Origin: Abyssalbus ytuae
GTDB lineage: Bacteria > Bacteroidota > Bacteroidia > Flavobacteriales > Flavobacteriaceae
Reading direction: 5' to 3'
DNA length: 64,000 nucleotides
Assembly (NCBI RefSeq): GCF_022807975.1
Contig: NZ_CP094358.1
Coordinates: forward strand, 124,001-188,000
Made by a program: the position numbers and the translations under genes. Below are positions 1 through 8,375 of this stretch, in pieces. Every line of letters starts with the position of its first letter. Positions within the stretch are counted from its first letter, which is position 1. Below the pieces are notes generated by a model. The model was not told the DNA's origin. It saw only the letters and a list, made by a program, of their open reading frames with translations, and made no database searches.

Positions 1-1
1 A

Positions 2-520
2 CCTCCCGTGGCTCCCGGACCTTTGGCCTATAAAGCTATAGGCGTTTTTGGAATCATTGCTGTTATTTTAGCAGGATGGACAACTGCCAATCCAACCATT
101 TACAGGGCAGGACTTGCTTTTCAGGCCATTATACCCAAAACTTCCACATTTGGGGTTACTATCCTGGCCGGAACTATTGCTACTATTGCCGGAATATTTC
201 CTGCCTTTGCCATGAAACTGTTAGGTTTTGTGGCATTGTACGGGTTTATTCTTGCTCCTGTAGGGGCTATAGTAGTTTTTGATTACTACCTCTCAAAAAA
301 ATATAGTGTAATACCATTTTATGCCGAAAAAAGTAAAATTGGTTTTAACTATCCTGTTTTATGGGCCTGGGGAATAAGTTTTGCACTTTTTTATTTCATC
401 TCTGTAAAATTTGATATATTCCTAAGTTTCGTAACCCTGCCCGCCTGGTTATCATGTGGAATTCTCTTCCTGTTTTTTAGTAAAAGGTATCAAAGAAAAA
501 AATCTTATCAGCATGTATAG
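2..520 (+). CDS. NCS1-type permease, C-terminal fragment (5' end outside window)
   Basis: The reading frame is open from the first bases of the window, so the true start lies upstream and the GTG at 8 is probably internal. The visible part, about 172 residues, is hydrophobic with four to five membrane-spanning segments and carries a TTANPTIYRAG stretch like that of nucleobase:cation symporter-1 (purine-cytosine permease) family members. It ends 8 bases inside the L-rhamnose mutarotase gene, so the two are translated from one transcript. Members of this family beside rhamnose genes in Bacteroidota probably import a sugar or a sugar-derived nucleoside rather than a base, but the substrate cannot be read from this fragment. 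Family placement is fairly secure; substrate is inference. Confidence 0.7.
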   Translation, partial: PPVAPGPLAYKAIGVFGIIAVILAGWTTANPTIYRAGLAFQAIIPKTSTFGVTILAGTIATIAGIFPAFAMKLLGFVALYGFILAPVGAIVVFDYYLSKKYSVIPFYAEKSKIGFNYPVLWAWGISFALFYFISVKFDIFLSFVTLPAWLSCGILFLFFSKRYQRKKSYQHV

Positions 521-827
521 AAATGCATTTATTATGAAATTGAAACCCGGCAATGTAGACGAATATAAAAAAAGACATGATGCTATCTGGCCAGAGTTAA
601 AACAGGTTCTATCAGAAGCCGGTATAAGTGATTATTCTATTTTTTTAGATGAAAACTCATTAACACTTTTTGCCTTTCAAAAAATAAAAATTCCTAATCA
701 GGTTACTACATTACATAAACATCCCCTTATGAAAAAATGGTGGGCATATATGGCTGATTTAATGGAAACAAATACCGATCTTTCTCCGGTTGTTCATACT
801 TTAGAAGAAGTTTTTCATATGGACTAA
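513..827 (+). CDS. rhaM: L-rhamnose mutarotase
   Basis: Encodes about 104 residues, the usual length of RhaM. The chosen start (MYRNAFIMKLKPG) is the family start; an in-frame upstream ATG at 456 would add 19 residues that read as the other-frame product of the permease gene. The KRHDAIWPEL segment with its catalytic-type histidine, the LFAF strand and the WWAYMADLM segment are the family hallmarks. The enzyme interconverts alpha and beta anomers of L-rhamnose in the cytoplasm so that the isomerase receives its preferred form. It overlaps the upstream permease by 8 bases and is followed by a strong hairpin terminator, so it is the last gene of a rhamnose-type operon whose other genes lie outside the window. 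Rhamnose use fits the neighbouring uronate locus if the polymer contains rhamnose. Confidence 0.9.
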   Translation: MYRNAFIMKLKPGNVDEYKKRHDAIWPELKQVLSEAGISDYSIFLDENSLTLFAFQKIKIPNQVTTLHKHPLMKKWWAYMADLMETNTDLSPVVHTLEEVFHMD

Positions 828-878
828 AATTTTCCTTTTCCTTATACAAAATAATTATATTTTATTCTTTTTTAAATA

Positions 879-912
879 AAAACACTCCTGATTTTTTAAT
901 CAGGAGTGTTTT
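879..912. terminator. Bidirectional hairpin terminator between rhaM and the DUF4861 gene
   Basis: Two perfect 15-base arms (879-893 and 898-912) enclose a TTTT loop. The arms begin with AAAA and end with TTTT, so the hairpin can end transcription from both convergent genes. Confidence 0.9.
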
Positions 913-924
913 GAGGTGATCGTT

Positions 925-1944
925 TTAATAAAAATTATTACTCGTATTTAACTCATTTAATTTTTCATCCAGATAATCAATAAATTCCTGACGGGTTTTA
1001 ATGCCCTTGTTCTCTTTTTCCCAGGCAGCCAGAAAATAAAATTCACATTCTAAAACTGTGGGATTGAACTCAATAATATAATCAAATTTTGTATCGGTTA
1101 TTGTCCTGACATCTTGTGTAGAATAAAAAATAGCCATTCCTAAATTATCAGGAACCAATGTTTGTTTTCCATAAGTAGCTATATAACCCCATTGTTTATT
1201 TTCACTTTCTTTATTTACCATTTCCACTCCTTGCTTAACAATTCCTGTACAAAGGCCGGTTAAACTATCACTTAGAACAACCTTGTGTTTTGTAATACGA
1301 GAATCCGGCTTGATAGACAAGAATGATTTCAGGTCAACTGTTTTTTTATTCGTTTTCCAACCATAATAATCAATTTCAACGCCTGACTCCCCTGTTTCAT
1401 TAAAAACATTTACTTTGGTAGAATCAACCTGATTAAAGTGAAGTACTTTTCCATTTATATGTCTTCCAATCGATCCTATACCCAACCCTTCACCAACTTT
1501 CAGAATATCCATTCCCCAATCACTTAATTCATGATAAGAATCAAATCCGCTCTGTCCTACTTTCTTCAAGATAAGACTATCCGTAGTCTTTCCAAAGATA
1601 TCGATAGCGTTTCTCCAATCCAGGTATAACCGGTAACCTACTTTATTACTTTCCCAACCCGGGCCTTCATACCTTATAAAATACGAGTGATCAGTATGTT
1701 CTTCCGGAACATTTAAGCTTTGTACATTAACAAATGTTCCTCCCTCGTACTTTCTGCCTATCCAATTTCCTCCTTCCTTTATGGAAATTTCGGCATAAGT
1801 TTTAGGGGATAAGACTTTTTGAACCTCTAAAGTATCTGTTTCTTTTTTGGCAACATTTACATCTTTGACCTTTTCTTTACATGAACCGATAAAAAAAATA
1901 ATAAATACTAAGATAAGCTGGTTTGATATTTTATTCATGTTCAA
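925..1944 (-). CDS. DUF4861-family lipoprotein, probable uronate-polymer enzyme
   Basis: Encodes 339 residues. The N-terminus has a hydrophobic segment ending in a lipobox (IGSC, lipidated Cys about residue 22), so it is an exported lipoprotein. The rest resembles DUF4861, a mainly beta-sheet family found almost only in polysaccharide utilisation loci for pectin, ulvan and other uronate polymers; a hydrolase or lyase role is suspected for the family but I cannot name a reaction. Regularly spaced features include NWIGRKYEGG, YEGPGWESNKVGYRLYLDWRNAID and an AAWEKE segment near the C-terminus. The gene is divergent from the LacI gene and shares its 275-base intergenic region, which carries a perfect palindrome also found in front of kduI, so it probably belongs to the same regulon. 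Confidence 0.72.
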   Translation of the reverse strand: MNMNKISNQLILVFIIFFIGSCKEKVKDVNVAKKETDTLEVQKVLSPKTYAEISIKEGGNWIGRKYEGGTFVNVQSLNVPEEHTDHSYFIRYEGPGWESNKVGYRLYLDWRNAIDIFGKTTDSLILKKVGQSGFDSYHELSDWGMDILKVGEGLGIGSIGRHINGKVLHFNQVDSTKVNVFNETGESGVEIDYYGWKTNKKTVDLKSFLSIKPDSRITKHKVVLSDSLTGLCTGIVKQGVEMVNKESENKQWGYIATYGKQTLVPDNLGMAIFYSTQDVRTITDTKFDYIIEFNPTVLECEFYFLAAWEKENKGIKTRQEFIDYLDEKLNELNTSNNFY

Positions 1945-2039
1945 TATTTTTCTGTTTATTCAACAAATAGTTATTAAAAATCGAATTGGCTTATAAGATT
2001 ATCAATATTTAATTATAAAAGTTGATATTTTACACATGC

Positions 2040-2051
2040 GTAATCGATTAC
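2040..2051. promoter_or_regulatory. Predicted LacI-type operator, GTAATCGATTAC
   Basis: Perfect 12-base palindrome with a central CG, typical of LacI-family operators. The same core forms the centre of a 26-base palindrome in front of kduI at 12498-12523. It lies between the divergent DUF4861 and lacI genes, 180 bases before the lacI start. Confidence 0.75.
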
Positions 2052-2066
2052 ACTAAAATAATCAAC

Positions 2067-2074
2067 TATATTTG
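2067..2074 (+). promoter_or_regulatory. Possible -7 element of the lacI promoter
   Basis: TATATTTG matches the Bacteroidota TAnnTTTG element. It lies 16 bases downstream of the palindrome, which would place the operator over the upstream promoter half and allow autoregulation. No clear TTG upstream element was found at the normal distance, and the leader would be about 145 bases, so this is tentative. Confidence 0.4.
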
Positions 2075-2219
2075 AAAAAAAAATTTTATAATTAAAAAAA
2101 GAAAAGAAGAATAATTAAATTAACATATTTCAAAATTGTGATAGTATGTGTTTGGGTAGCATTAATCAAATTTATTCTACATAATTTTGGGATTTTTTAA
2201 GTAATTCAGTTTTAATTCA

Positions 2220-3239
2220 ATGGATGAAAAAACTACAATTTATGATATAGCTAAAAAACTTAATATTACAGCTGCTACTGTTTCCAGAGCGTTGAATGAT
2301 AATCCAAGAATCAGTAAAAAAACCCGGGATCTGGTAAAGGAAACAGCAGCTAAAATGAACTATAAGCAAAATAAACTTGCACTTGCACTTAAAAGGGGGA
2401 AAAGCTATAATGTTGGTGTTATTGTGCCACACATAAACAGGAATTTCTTTTCTTCGGTCATAAGAGGGGTTGAAGAAGAATTATACCCACAGGGATATCA
2501 TGTTATTATTTCTCAAACCCATGAAATAGAAAGTAAAGAGATTGAAACTATAAATACTTTACTCAATGCCCAGGTTGATGGTATCATTATGTCTATATCA
2601 AAAGCTACCATTGGGGTTGAACATTTTTCAAGAGTCCTGAAAAAAAACATTCCTTTAGTTTTTTTTGATAGAAAAAAAGATATTGCAGGTGTGAGTTCTG
2701 TGACCGTTGATGACTTTAAAGGAAGCTATTTGGCAACTAAGCATCTTATTGAACAAGGGTGCAAACGCATATGTCATTTTTCAGGAGATCAGGCTCTTGA
2801 TATATACAAAAATCGCTTTGAAGGCTATAAAAAAGCATTACTTGACAGTAATATTGAGTTTAATGAAGAATATGTGACAGAAGTTATGAGTGACCTTGAA
2901 GATGGTAAAAAAACCATACAAAAGATGATGAAATTAAAAAATCCTCCGGATGCCCTTTTTTCATCAAGTGATTTTGCTGCTTTAGGAGCTATTCAACAAC
3001 TAAAAGCTGACGGAATACAAATACCTGAAGAATTTTGTGTTGTGGGGTTCAGTAACGAACCTTTTACAAAATTCATGGAATTATCCATTTCTTCAGTAGA
3101 TCAATCCCCAAAAGAAATGGGAAGAATGGCAGCTAAAGTATTCCTTGAACAGGTAGGAGATTCTCAAAATGTAAAAATTGAAAAAAAGGTGGTGCTTTCA
3201 CCTAAATTACATATCAGAAAATCATCATCGAGAAAATAA
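2220..3239 (+). CDS. LacI-family transcriptional regulator of the uronate locus
   Basis: Encodes 339 residues, the normal LacI length. An N-terminal helix-turn-helix (about residues 4-50, with TIYDIAKKLNITAATVSRAL and a hinge helix after KLALALKRGKS) is followed by a periplasmic-binding-protein-like effector domain starting at YNVGVIVPHINRNFFSSVI. It ends 10 bases from the convergent uxaA stop codon. Two matching palindromes, one in its own upstream region and one in front of kduI, are the obvious candidate binding sites, which makes it a likely local repressor of uronate catabolism, released by a pathway intermediate such as a ketodeoxyuronate. The effector identity is inference; the family assignment is certain. 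Confidence 0.93.
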   Translation: MDEKTTIYDIAKKLNITAATVSRALNDNPRISKKTRDLVKETAAKMNYKQNKLALALKRGKSYNVGVIVPHINRNFFSSVIRGVEEELYPQGYHVIISQTHEIESKEIETINTLLNAQVDGIIMSISKATIGVEHFSRVLKKNIPLVFFDRKKDIAGVSSVTVDDFKGSYLATKHLIEQGCKRICHFSGDQALDIYKNRFEGYKKALLDSNIEFNEEYVTEVMSDLEDGKKTIQKMMKLKNPPDALFSSSDFAALGAIQQLKADGIQIPEEFCVVGFSNEPFTKFMELSISSVDQSPKEMGRMAAKVFLEQVGDSQNVKIEKKVVLSPKLHIRKSSSRK

Positions 3240-3249
3240 GTTCTTTTTA

Positions 3250-4857
3250 CTACAAAGAAACTCCTCGTCGCCAGGGAATAAAATCATTCTGATGCAACTG
3301 CATAGCTTTTGTTCTTATTTTACCACTGGCAACCTCAACAATCAGCTCCATCAGATTTTCGCCCATTTCTTCAATTGTACTGTTACCCTTAATTATAGAA
3401 CCTGCATCAAAGTCTATTATGTCAGGCATTTTTTCAGCCAATTGTGTATTTGATGAAACTTTTATCACTGGAACTACAGGATTTCCGGTAGGTGTTCCCA
3501 GCCCTGTAGTAAATAGAATAATATTTGCCCCTGAGCCAGCCATCGCTGTAGTACTTTCTACATCATTACCCGGGGTACATAACAAATTCAGACCACTTTT
3601 AGCAATGTATTCACCATAATCCAGAACATCTACTATGGGAGAAGTTCCTGCTTTTTTAGCTGCTCCAGCAGACTTCATTGCATCTGTTATAAGTCCGTCT
3701 TTAATATTTCCGGGGGATGGATTCATATCAAAACCCGAACCAGCATCAACAACCGATTTTTCAAAAGCCTTCATCAGATCTAAAAATTTGTTTGCTTTAT
3801 CTTCTTCTACACATCTATTTACCAATTCTTGCTCTACACCACATAATTCCGGAAATTCTGATAAAACTGCCGTACCCTTTAAAGCGACTAACAAATCGGA
3901 CACATGACCAAGAACCGGATTAGCAGAAATCCCTGAAAAACCATCAGATCCCCCACATTCCAGACCAATTTTTAGCTTTGAGAGTAATGCAGGTTTTCTT
4001 TGGATTTTGTTTGCTTCTTTAATAGCATCAAAAGACTCTTTAATGATTACTTCCAGCATCTTGTCGACCGTACCCATTTTTTGTTGTTCGTAAATAAGTA
4101 TCGGCTTTTTTATATTTGGATTAATTTGCTCTAAAGCATCTTTAAAAATCTGTATTTGAAGATTTTGACATCCTAAACTTAAGACTGTACACCCGGCAAC
4201 ATTAGGATTATTTACATATCCTGCTAATAATTTTGCCAAGGATTCTGCGTCTTGACGTATTCCTCCGCAGCCTGCTTGATGTGTGATAAATTTTACTTCG
4301 ACATTATCAAGGATTCTTTGCGATTCCGTTTCTTTTTCATTGAACTCTTCACCATGTATTAGCGACCTTAAAAGTAATCTATGTTTGTTAGATTTTTGGT
4401 TAAGCAATTCTTTTTCAAACACATCTTTTAATATTTCAACGTTTCTGTTTTCACAAAAAACTAAGGGAAAGAAAAGCCAAACATTGGCTGTACCAACTTG
4501 TCCATCTTCTCGATGATATCCTAAAAAAGTTTTATTTTTCCACTTTTCTATATTAGGTGATTCCCAACCTATTGTTGCAGTTTTCTTTATTACCTTTTCA
4601 CTTTGGTGGTTTACATTATTAATTGTGAGTACTTCTCCTTTTAAAATTTTACGGTTTGCTTTACCTACCAACACTCCATACATGATAATTCGGCTTTCGG
4701 TGTCAAAACCTTCTAAAGCTATTTTATGTTTTGCTTTTGTATCAACAAGTATTTTTATTTCTTCTCCATCAAAATCAATAGTTTCTCCTTCTTTTAAATT
4801 TTCAAGTGCTACTGCTACATTATCTGATGGATGTACTTTTATCAACTTCTTTTTCAT
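3250..4857 (-). CDS. uxaA: Altronate dehydratase
   Basis: Encodes 535 residues, slightly longer than the E. coli enzyme (about 495). An N-terminal SAF-type domain (about residues 1-90, beginning KLIKVHPSDNVAVAL) precedes the large UxaA catalytic domain with HQAGCGGIRQD, GCTVLSLGCQN, LECGGSDGFSG and a FTTGLGTPTGNP segment; the conserved cysteines are consistent with metal binding. It converts D-altronate to 2-keto-3-deoxygluconate in the galacturonate branch. It is the last gene of the eight-gene kduI-to-uxaA operon, 13 bases after uxaB, and converges on lacI with no visible hairpin between them. Confidence 0.95.
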   Translation of the reverse strand: MKKKLIKVHPSDNVAVALENLKEGETIDFDGEEIKILVDTKAKHKIALEGFDTESRIIMYGVLVGKANRKILKGEVLTINNVNHQSEKVIKKTATIGWESPNIEKWKNKTFLGYHREDGQVGTANVWLFFPLVFCENRNVEILKDVFEKELLNQKSNKHRLLLRSLIHGEEFNEKETESQRILDNVEVKFITHQAGCGGIRQDAESLAKLLAGYVNNPNVAGCTVLSLGCQNLQIQIFKDALEQINPNIKKPILIYEQQKMGTVDKMLEVIIKESFDAIKEANKIQRKPALLSKLKIGLECGGSDGFSGISANPVLGHVSDLLVALKGTAVLSEFPELCGVEQELVNRCVEEDKANKFLDLMKAFEKSVVDAGSGFDMNPSPGNIKDGLITDAMKSAGAAKKAGTSPIVDVLDYGEYIAKSGLNLLCTPGNDVESTTAMAGSGANIILFTTGLGTPTGNPVVPVIKVSSNTQLAEKMPDIIDFDAGSIIKGNSTIEEMGENLMELIVEVASGKIRTKAMQLHQNDFIPWRRGVSL

Positions 4858-4870
4858 ACTATTTCACTCC

Positions 4871-6316
4871 TTATTTGAATTCCTCACGATAATTAAGAAA
4901 AGCTTTTTCTATCCCATTGTTTTCAATTTCTAATAATGCCACAGAAATTGCATTGGTTAACTTAGGAATATGATTAAGATCTTGTCCCCAAAATTCAGTT
5001 TGCGCCAATACTACTTCTGCAATTTTATTTATATTTTCTAATTTCCATATGTCTTCAAATACATTTACTACTTCTGTACTATCATTTACAGGTAATTTCT
5101 CTCCTTTCCAGGATCCTTTATAAAATTTTATCAAGCAAGCAAAAGCAAATGTAAGATATATCGGTAGTTTTTTATTATTTTCAACATAACTAAGTAGACT
5201 TGGCAAAACTCTTACTTTGAATTTAGATACTGAGTTCAATGCGATGCTTGATAGCATATGTTTTATGAAAGGATTTCGAAAACGATCGAACACTTCTTCT
5301 GCAAAACTGATAAGTTCTGCTTTGTCCATATCCAAAGTTTCAATTATTTCAGAAAAAACTACTTGACGAATAAAATTTCCTGTAAAATTATTATCTATCG
5401 TTTGTTTTACTGTTTCATTACCATATAAAATTGAAAATGGCACCATAGCTGTATGTGCACCGTTTAAAATACGTACCTTTCGGGTACGGTATGGTTGCAT
5501 GTTTTTAACAACCTTCACGTTTAGCCCTGTTTTATCAAAAGGAAGCTTTTTTTTGAAGGATTCATCCCCCTCGATTACCCATAAGAAAAAAGTTTCTGCG
5601 GTAACCAATAAATTATCCTTGTACAATAACTCTGCATTATACTCTTCAATATTATCTTTCGGATAACCAGGAACTATTCGATCAACCAGGGTATTATGAA
5701 ATGAATTGGCCTGCTCCAGCCATAATTTGAATTTATCTCCCAAACCCCATTCTTCAATATATTGAAGGATCATATTTTTAAGAGTATCGGCATTATAATT
5801 AATCAGTTCACACGGAAGTATGATTAGCCCTTTTGAGGTGTCACCTTGAAAATACTTAAACCTTTCGTACAACAGCAATGTAAGTTTTGCCGGAAAAGAG
5901 TTCGGTGGTTTCATCTCGGGCTTATCGTTTATATCATAAGCTATTCCTGCTTCGGTAGTATTCGAGATTACAAATTCAAGTTCCTTTTCTTTAGCCAAAT
6001 TCAAATATTCTTGAAAATTGTCATAAGGATCAATTCCTTTAACAATATTAGATATAAGGCATTTCTGCTGAACAACCTCTCCTTCTTTAACACCTTTCAG
6101 AAAAAGAGTATATAAACCTCCCTGATCATTAAGCATTTTTACCATACCCTTATCAATGGGTTGTACAACAGCAATTCCACCATTGAAACCGGTTTGATCA
6201 TTTAATTTTTGAAATGCATAATCTACAAAGGCTCTTAAAAAATTTCCTTCTCCAAATTGTACTATTTTTACAGGCAACGTATTTGTTAAGCCTAATTCTT
6301 TTCGGTTTAATTTCAT
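4871..6316 (-). CDS. uxaB: Tagaturonate reductase (altronate oxidoreductase)
   Basis: Encodes 481 residues, equal to the E. coli UxaB length. It is a long-chain polyol dehydrogenase: an N-terminal Rossmann region starting VKIVQFGEGNFLRAFVD, and the K-x4-N-x2-H active-site motif in KVRILNGAHTAM. It reduces D-tagaturonate (made by UxaC) to D-altronate with NADH. UxaB and fructuronate/mannonate reductase belong to the same superfamily, but the neighbouring altronate dehydratase and the presence elsewhere in the window of an SDR reductase next to mannonate dehydratase support the tagaturonate assignment. It sits 27 bases after exuT and 13 bases before uxaA. Confidence 0.93.
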   Translation of the reverse strand: MKLNRKELGLTNTLPVKIVQFGEGNFLRAFVDYAFQKLNDQTGFNGGIAVVQPIDKGMVKMLNDQGGLYTLFLKGVKEGEVVQQKCLISNIVKGIDPYDNFQEYLNLAKEKELEFVISNTTEAGIAYDINDKPEMKPPNSFPAKLTLLLYERFKYFQGDTSKGLIILPCELINYNADTLKNMILQYIEEWGLGDKFKLWLEQANSFHNTLVDRIVPGYPKDNIEEYNAELLYKDNLLVTAETFFLWVIEGDESFKKKLPFDKTGLNVKVVKNMQPYRTRKVRILNGAHTAMVPFSILYGNETVKQTIDNNFTGNFIRQVVFSEIIETLDMDKAELISFAEEVFDRFRNPFIKHMLSSIALNSVSKFKVRVLPSLLSYVENNKKLPIYLTFAFACLIKFYKGSWKGEKLPVNDSTEVVNVFEDIWKLENINKIAEVVLAQTEFWGQDLNHIPKLTNAISVALLEIENNGIEKAFLNYREEFK

Positions 6317-6343
6317 TTATCTTTTGTTTCAGAAAATCCTACT

Positions 6344-7648
6344 TTACAATTTATTCTGAATTTTTTGTAAATTTTCATCTAACGGAATCATTTTTGGCAT
6401 CAACAAATGAACAAAGCCTAAAATAATAAGATAACAAGAGCCGGCTATTAAGAAAGCCCAGAAATAACCACTTTTCCCTGCCTGATCCAATACTGAACCT
6501 AACGCTTTATCTGCTAATATCCCCGATACGGCTCCTATCATTCCACCAATACCCACTACCGAGGCAGTAGCTTTCCTGGGGAATACATCCGATACCAAAG
6601 TGAAGATATTGGCCGACCATGCCTGGTGACCGGCGGCTCCCAAACCTATAAGAAATATTGCTATCCATTTACTTTCTGTTACAGCTACGATACTCACCGG
6701 AAGGATTATTAGAGCACATATTAATAATGTTACTTTTCTTGCTTTATTAATTGTCCAACCTTTTCTTATAAATACCCCGGAAAGATATCCTCCCAAAATA
6801 CTACCACCATCAGCTAAAATATAAATTACAAAGAACGGAAGCGCAATGTTTTTAATATTTACATCAAAGGCTTCAGCTAGAAATTTTGCTCCCCAGAAAA
6901 GGTAAAACCACCAAACCGCGTCTGTAACTTTTGCCAATCCAAAAGCCCATGTTTCGCGCTTACCCAATACATTCCGCCATGGTAATTTTTCTTCATTTTC
7001 CACTTCGGAATCACTTTGAATATACAATAATTCTTCTTTTGACAATTTAGGATGCACCTCAGGCTTTTTATAAATTTTAAACCACAAAAAGACCCATAAA
7101 GAACTAAGCCCTCCTGTTATTAAGAATGGGATTTGCCAGTTTTTACCATCTTCATGTACAATCCATCCCACAATAAAAGGGGCTGCAATAGCTCCAATAC
7201 TTGTTGCTGCATTGAATAATCCTGTGGCAAAAGCTCTGTCTTTTTTAGGAAACCATTCAGCAGTAGTTTTAATAGCAGCCGGAAAGTTACCTGACTCACC
7301 AAGTCCTAATCCAAATCGTGCTGCAGCAAACCCTATCACACTAAAAGCTGGCCTCACTAACGCATGTAGCATACCAAATATACTCCAAATAGCAATAGAC
7401 AAGGTATATCCTTTTTTAGTTCCTAGGCGATCAATTATACCTCCCATGGTTAGCATACCTATAGCATAAGCAACCTTAAAGGCTATCATTATATTTGCAT
7501 AATCAGTATTTGACCAGTTAAATAGTTTTTCCAATGTGGGGGCTAATACTCCAATTATACTTCTGTCAAAATAATTAATTGTAGTAGCAAACATCAGTAG
7601 TGCTAAAATTCTATAGCGATATGTGCCGATTTTTTTTGTTGTGCTCAT
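6344..7648 (-). CDS. exuT: Hexuronate MFS transporter (ExuT-like)
   Basis: Encodes 434 residues with about 12 membrane segments. The ACS (anion:cation symporter) subfamily of the major facilitator superfamily is indicated by GLGLGESGNFPAAIKTTAEWFP and FNAATSIGAIAAPFIVGW. Relatives take up galacturonate and glucuronate with protons. It lies within the catabolic operon between eda and uxaB, with gaps of 35 and 27 bases. In this locus it would move monomeric or unsaturated uronates, released in the periplasm by the GH88 and GH2 enzymes, across the inner membrane. Exact substrate range is inference from context. Confidence 0.88.
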   Translation of the reverse strand: MSTTKKIGTYRYRILALLMFATTINYFDRSIIGVLAPTLEKLFNWSNTDYANIMIAFKVAYAIGMLTMGGIIDRLGTKKGYTLSIAIWSIFGMLHALVRPAFSVIGFAAARFGLGLGESGNFPAAIKTTAEWFPKKDRAFATGLFNAATSIGAIAAPFIVGWIVHEDGKNWQIPFLITGGLSSLWVFLWFKIYKKPEVHPKLSKEELLYIQSDSEVENEEKLPWRNVLGKRETWAFGLAKVTDAVWWFYLFWGAKFLAEAFDVNIKNIALPFFVIYILADGGSILGGYLSGVFIRKGWTINKARKVTLLICALIILPVSIVAVTESKWIAIFLIGLGAAGHQAWSANIFTLVSDVFPRKATASVVGIGGMIGAVSGILADKALGSVLDQAGKSGYFWAFLIAGSCYLIILGFVHLLMPKMIPLDENLQKIQNKL

Positions 7649-7683
7649 ATTTATTTACTTAAATAATTTGCCTTTATTGAATC

Positions 7684-8364
7684 TTAAGGTTTAGTTGTTT
7701 TTCTTACTTTTTTGATAATTTTCAGGCATTCTTCTACTTTTTTGGTAAGACTCTCAAAATTTTGCCTAGCCAATACTTCTTTAGAAATTAGTTTGGATCC
7801 CATGCCAACACAAGTCACTCCTGCATCAAACCAGGCTTTTAAATTTTCTTCATCTGGACTTACACCTCCAGTGGGCATAATATTTGTCCATGGACAAGGG
7901 GCTTTAATTCCTTTTACAAACCCGGGTCCATATATATCTCCCGGAAATAATTTAACAATCTCACACCCTAATTCTTCCGCTCTTGCTATTTCAGTTAAGG
8001 AACCACACCCGGGCGACCACAGAACTTTACGCCTATTGCATACCAAAGCAATATCTTCTCTAAGTACCGGGGTAACAATAAAATTGGCTCCCAATAACAT
8101 ATAAAGTGAGGCTGCTGAAGCATCGGTTACCGAACCTACTCCCATAATCATTCCCGGAAGTTCTTTTAGGGCATATTTATTTAGTTCTCCAAAAATTTCA
8201 TAAGCAAAATCACCTCGACTGGTAAATTCCATTAAGCGGGCCCCTCCATCATAACAAGCCTTTAATACTTTTTTTCCCAATTCAATATCTGAATGAAAGA
8301 ATAAGGGTACCAGGCCTGTTTCCTCCATTACTTTGTTAACTTCTATTCTCGAATATTTAGCCAT
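7684..8364 (-). CDS. eda: 2-keto-3-deoxy-6-phosphogluconate aldolase
   Basis: Encodes 226 residues, the usual KDPG/KHG aldolase size. Visible signatures include VPLFFHSD, MEFTSRGD, the VKLFPGDIYGPGFVKGIKAP segment containing the Schiff-base lysine, and the phosphate-binding MPTGGVSPDEENLKAW. It cleaves KDPG to pyruvate and glyceraldehyde-3-phosphate, the last step for every uronate entering this locus. It follows kdgK by 11 bases in the operon. Confidence 0.95.
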   Translation of the reverse strand: MAKYSRIEVNKVMEETGLVPLFFHSDIELGKKVLKACYDGGARLMEFTSRGDFAYEIFGELNKYALKELPGMIMGVGSVTDASAASLYMLLGANFIVTPVLREDIALVCNRRKVLWSPGCGSLTEIARAEELGCEIVKLFPGDIYGPGFVKGIKAPCPWTNIMPTGGVSPDEENLKAWFDAGVTCVGMGSKLISKEVLARQNFESLTKKVEECLKIIKKVRKTTKP

Positions 8365-8375
8365 AATCAGAATTT

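Noticed and set aside
2217-2432. Minus-strand frame over the start of lacI
   Set aside because: Shadow of the helix-turn-helix coding sequence; no features of its own.
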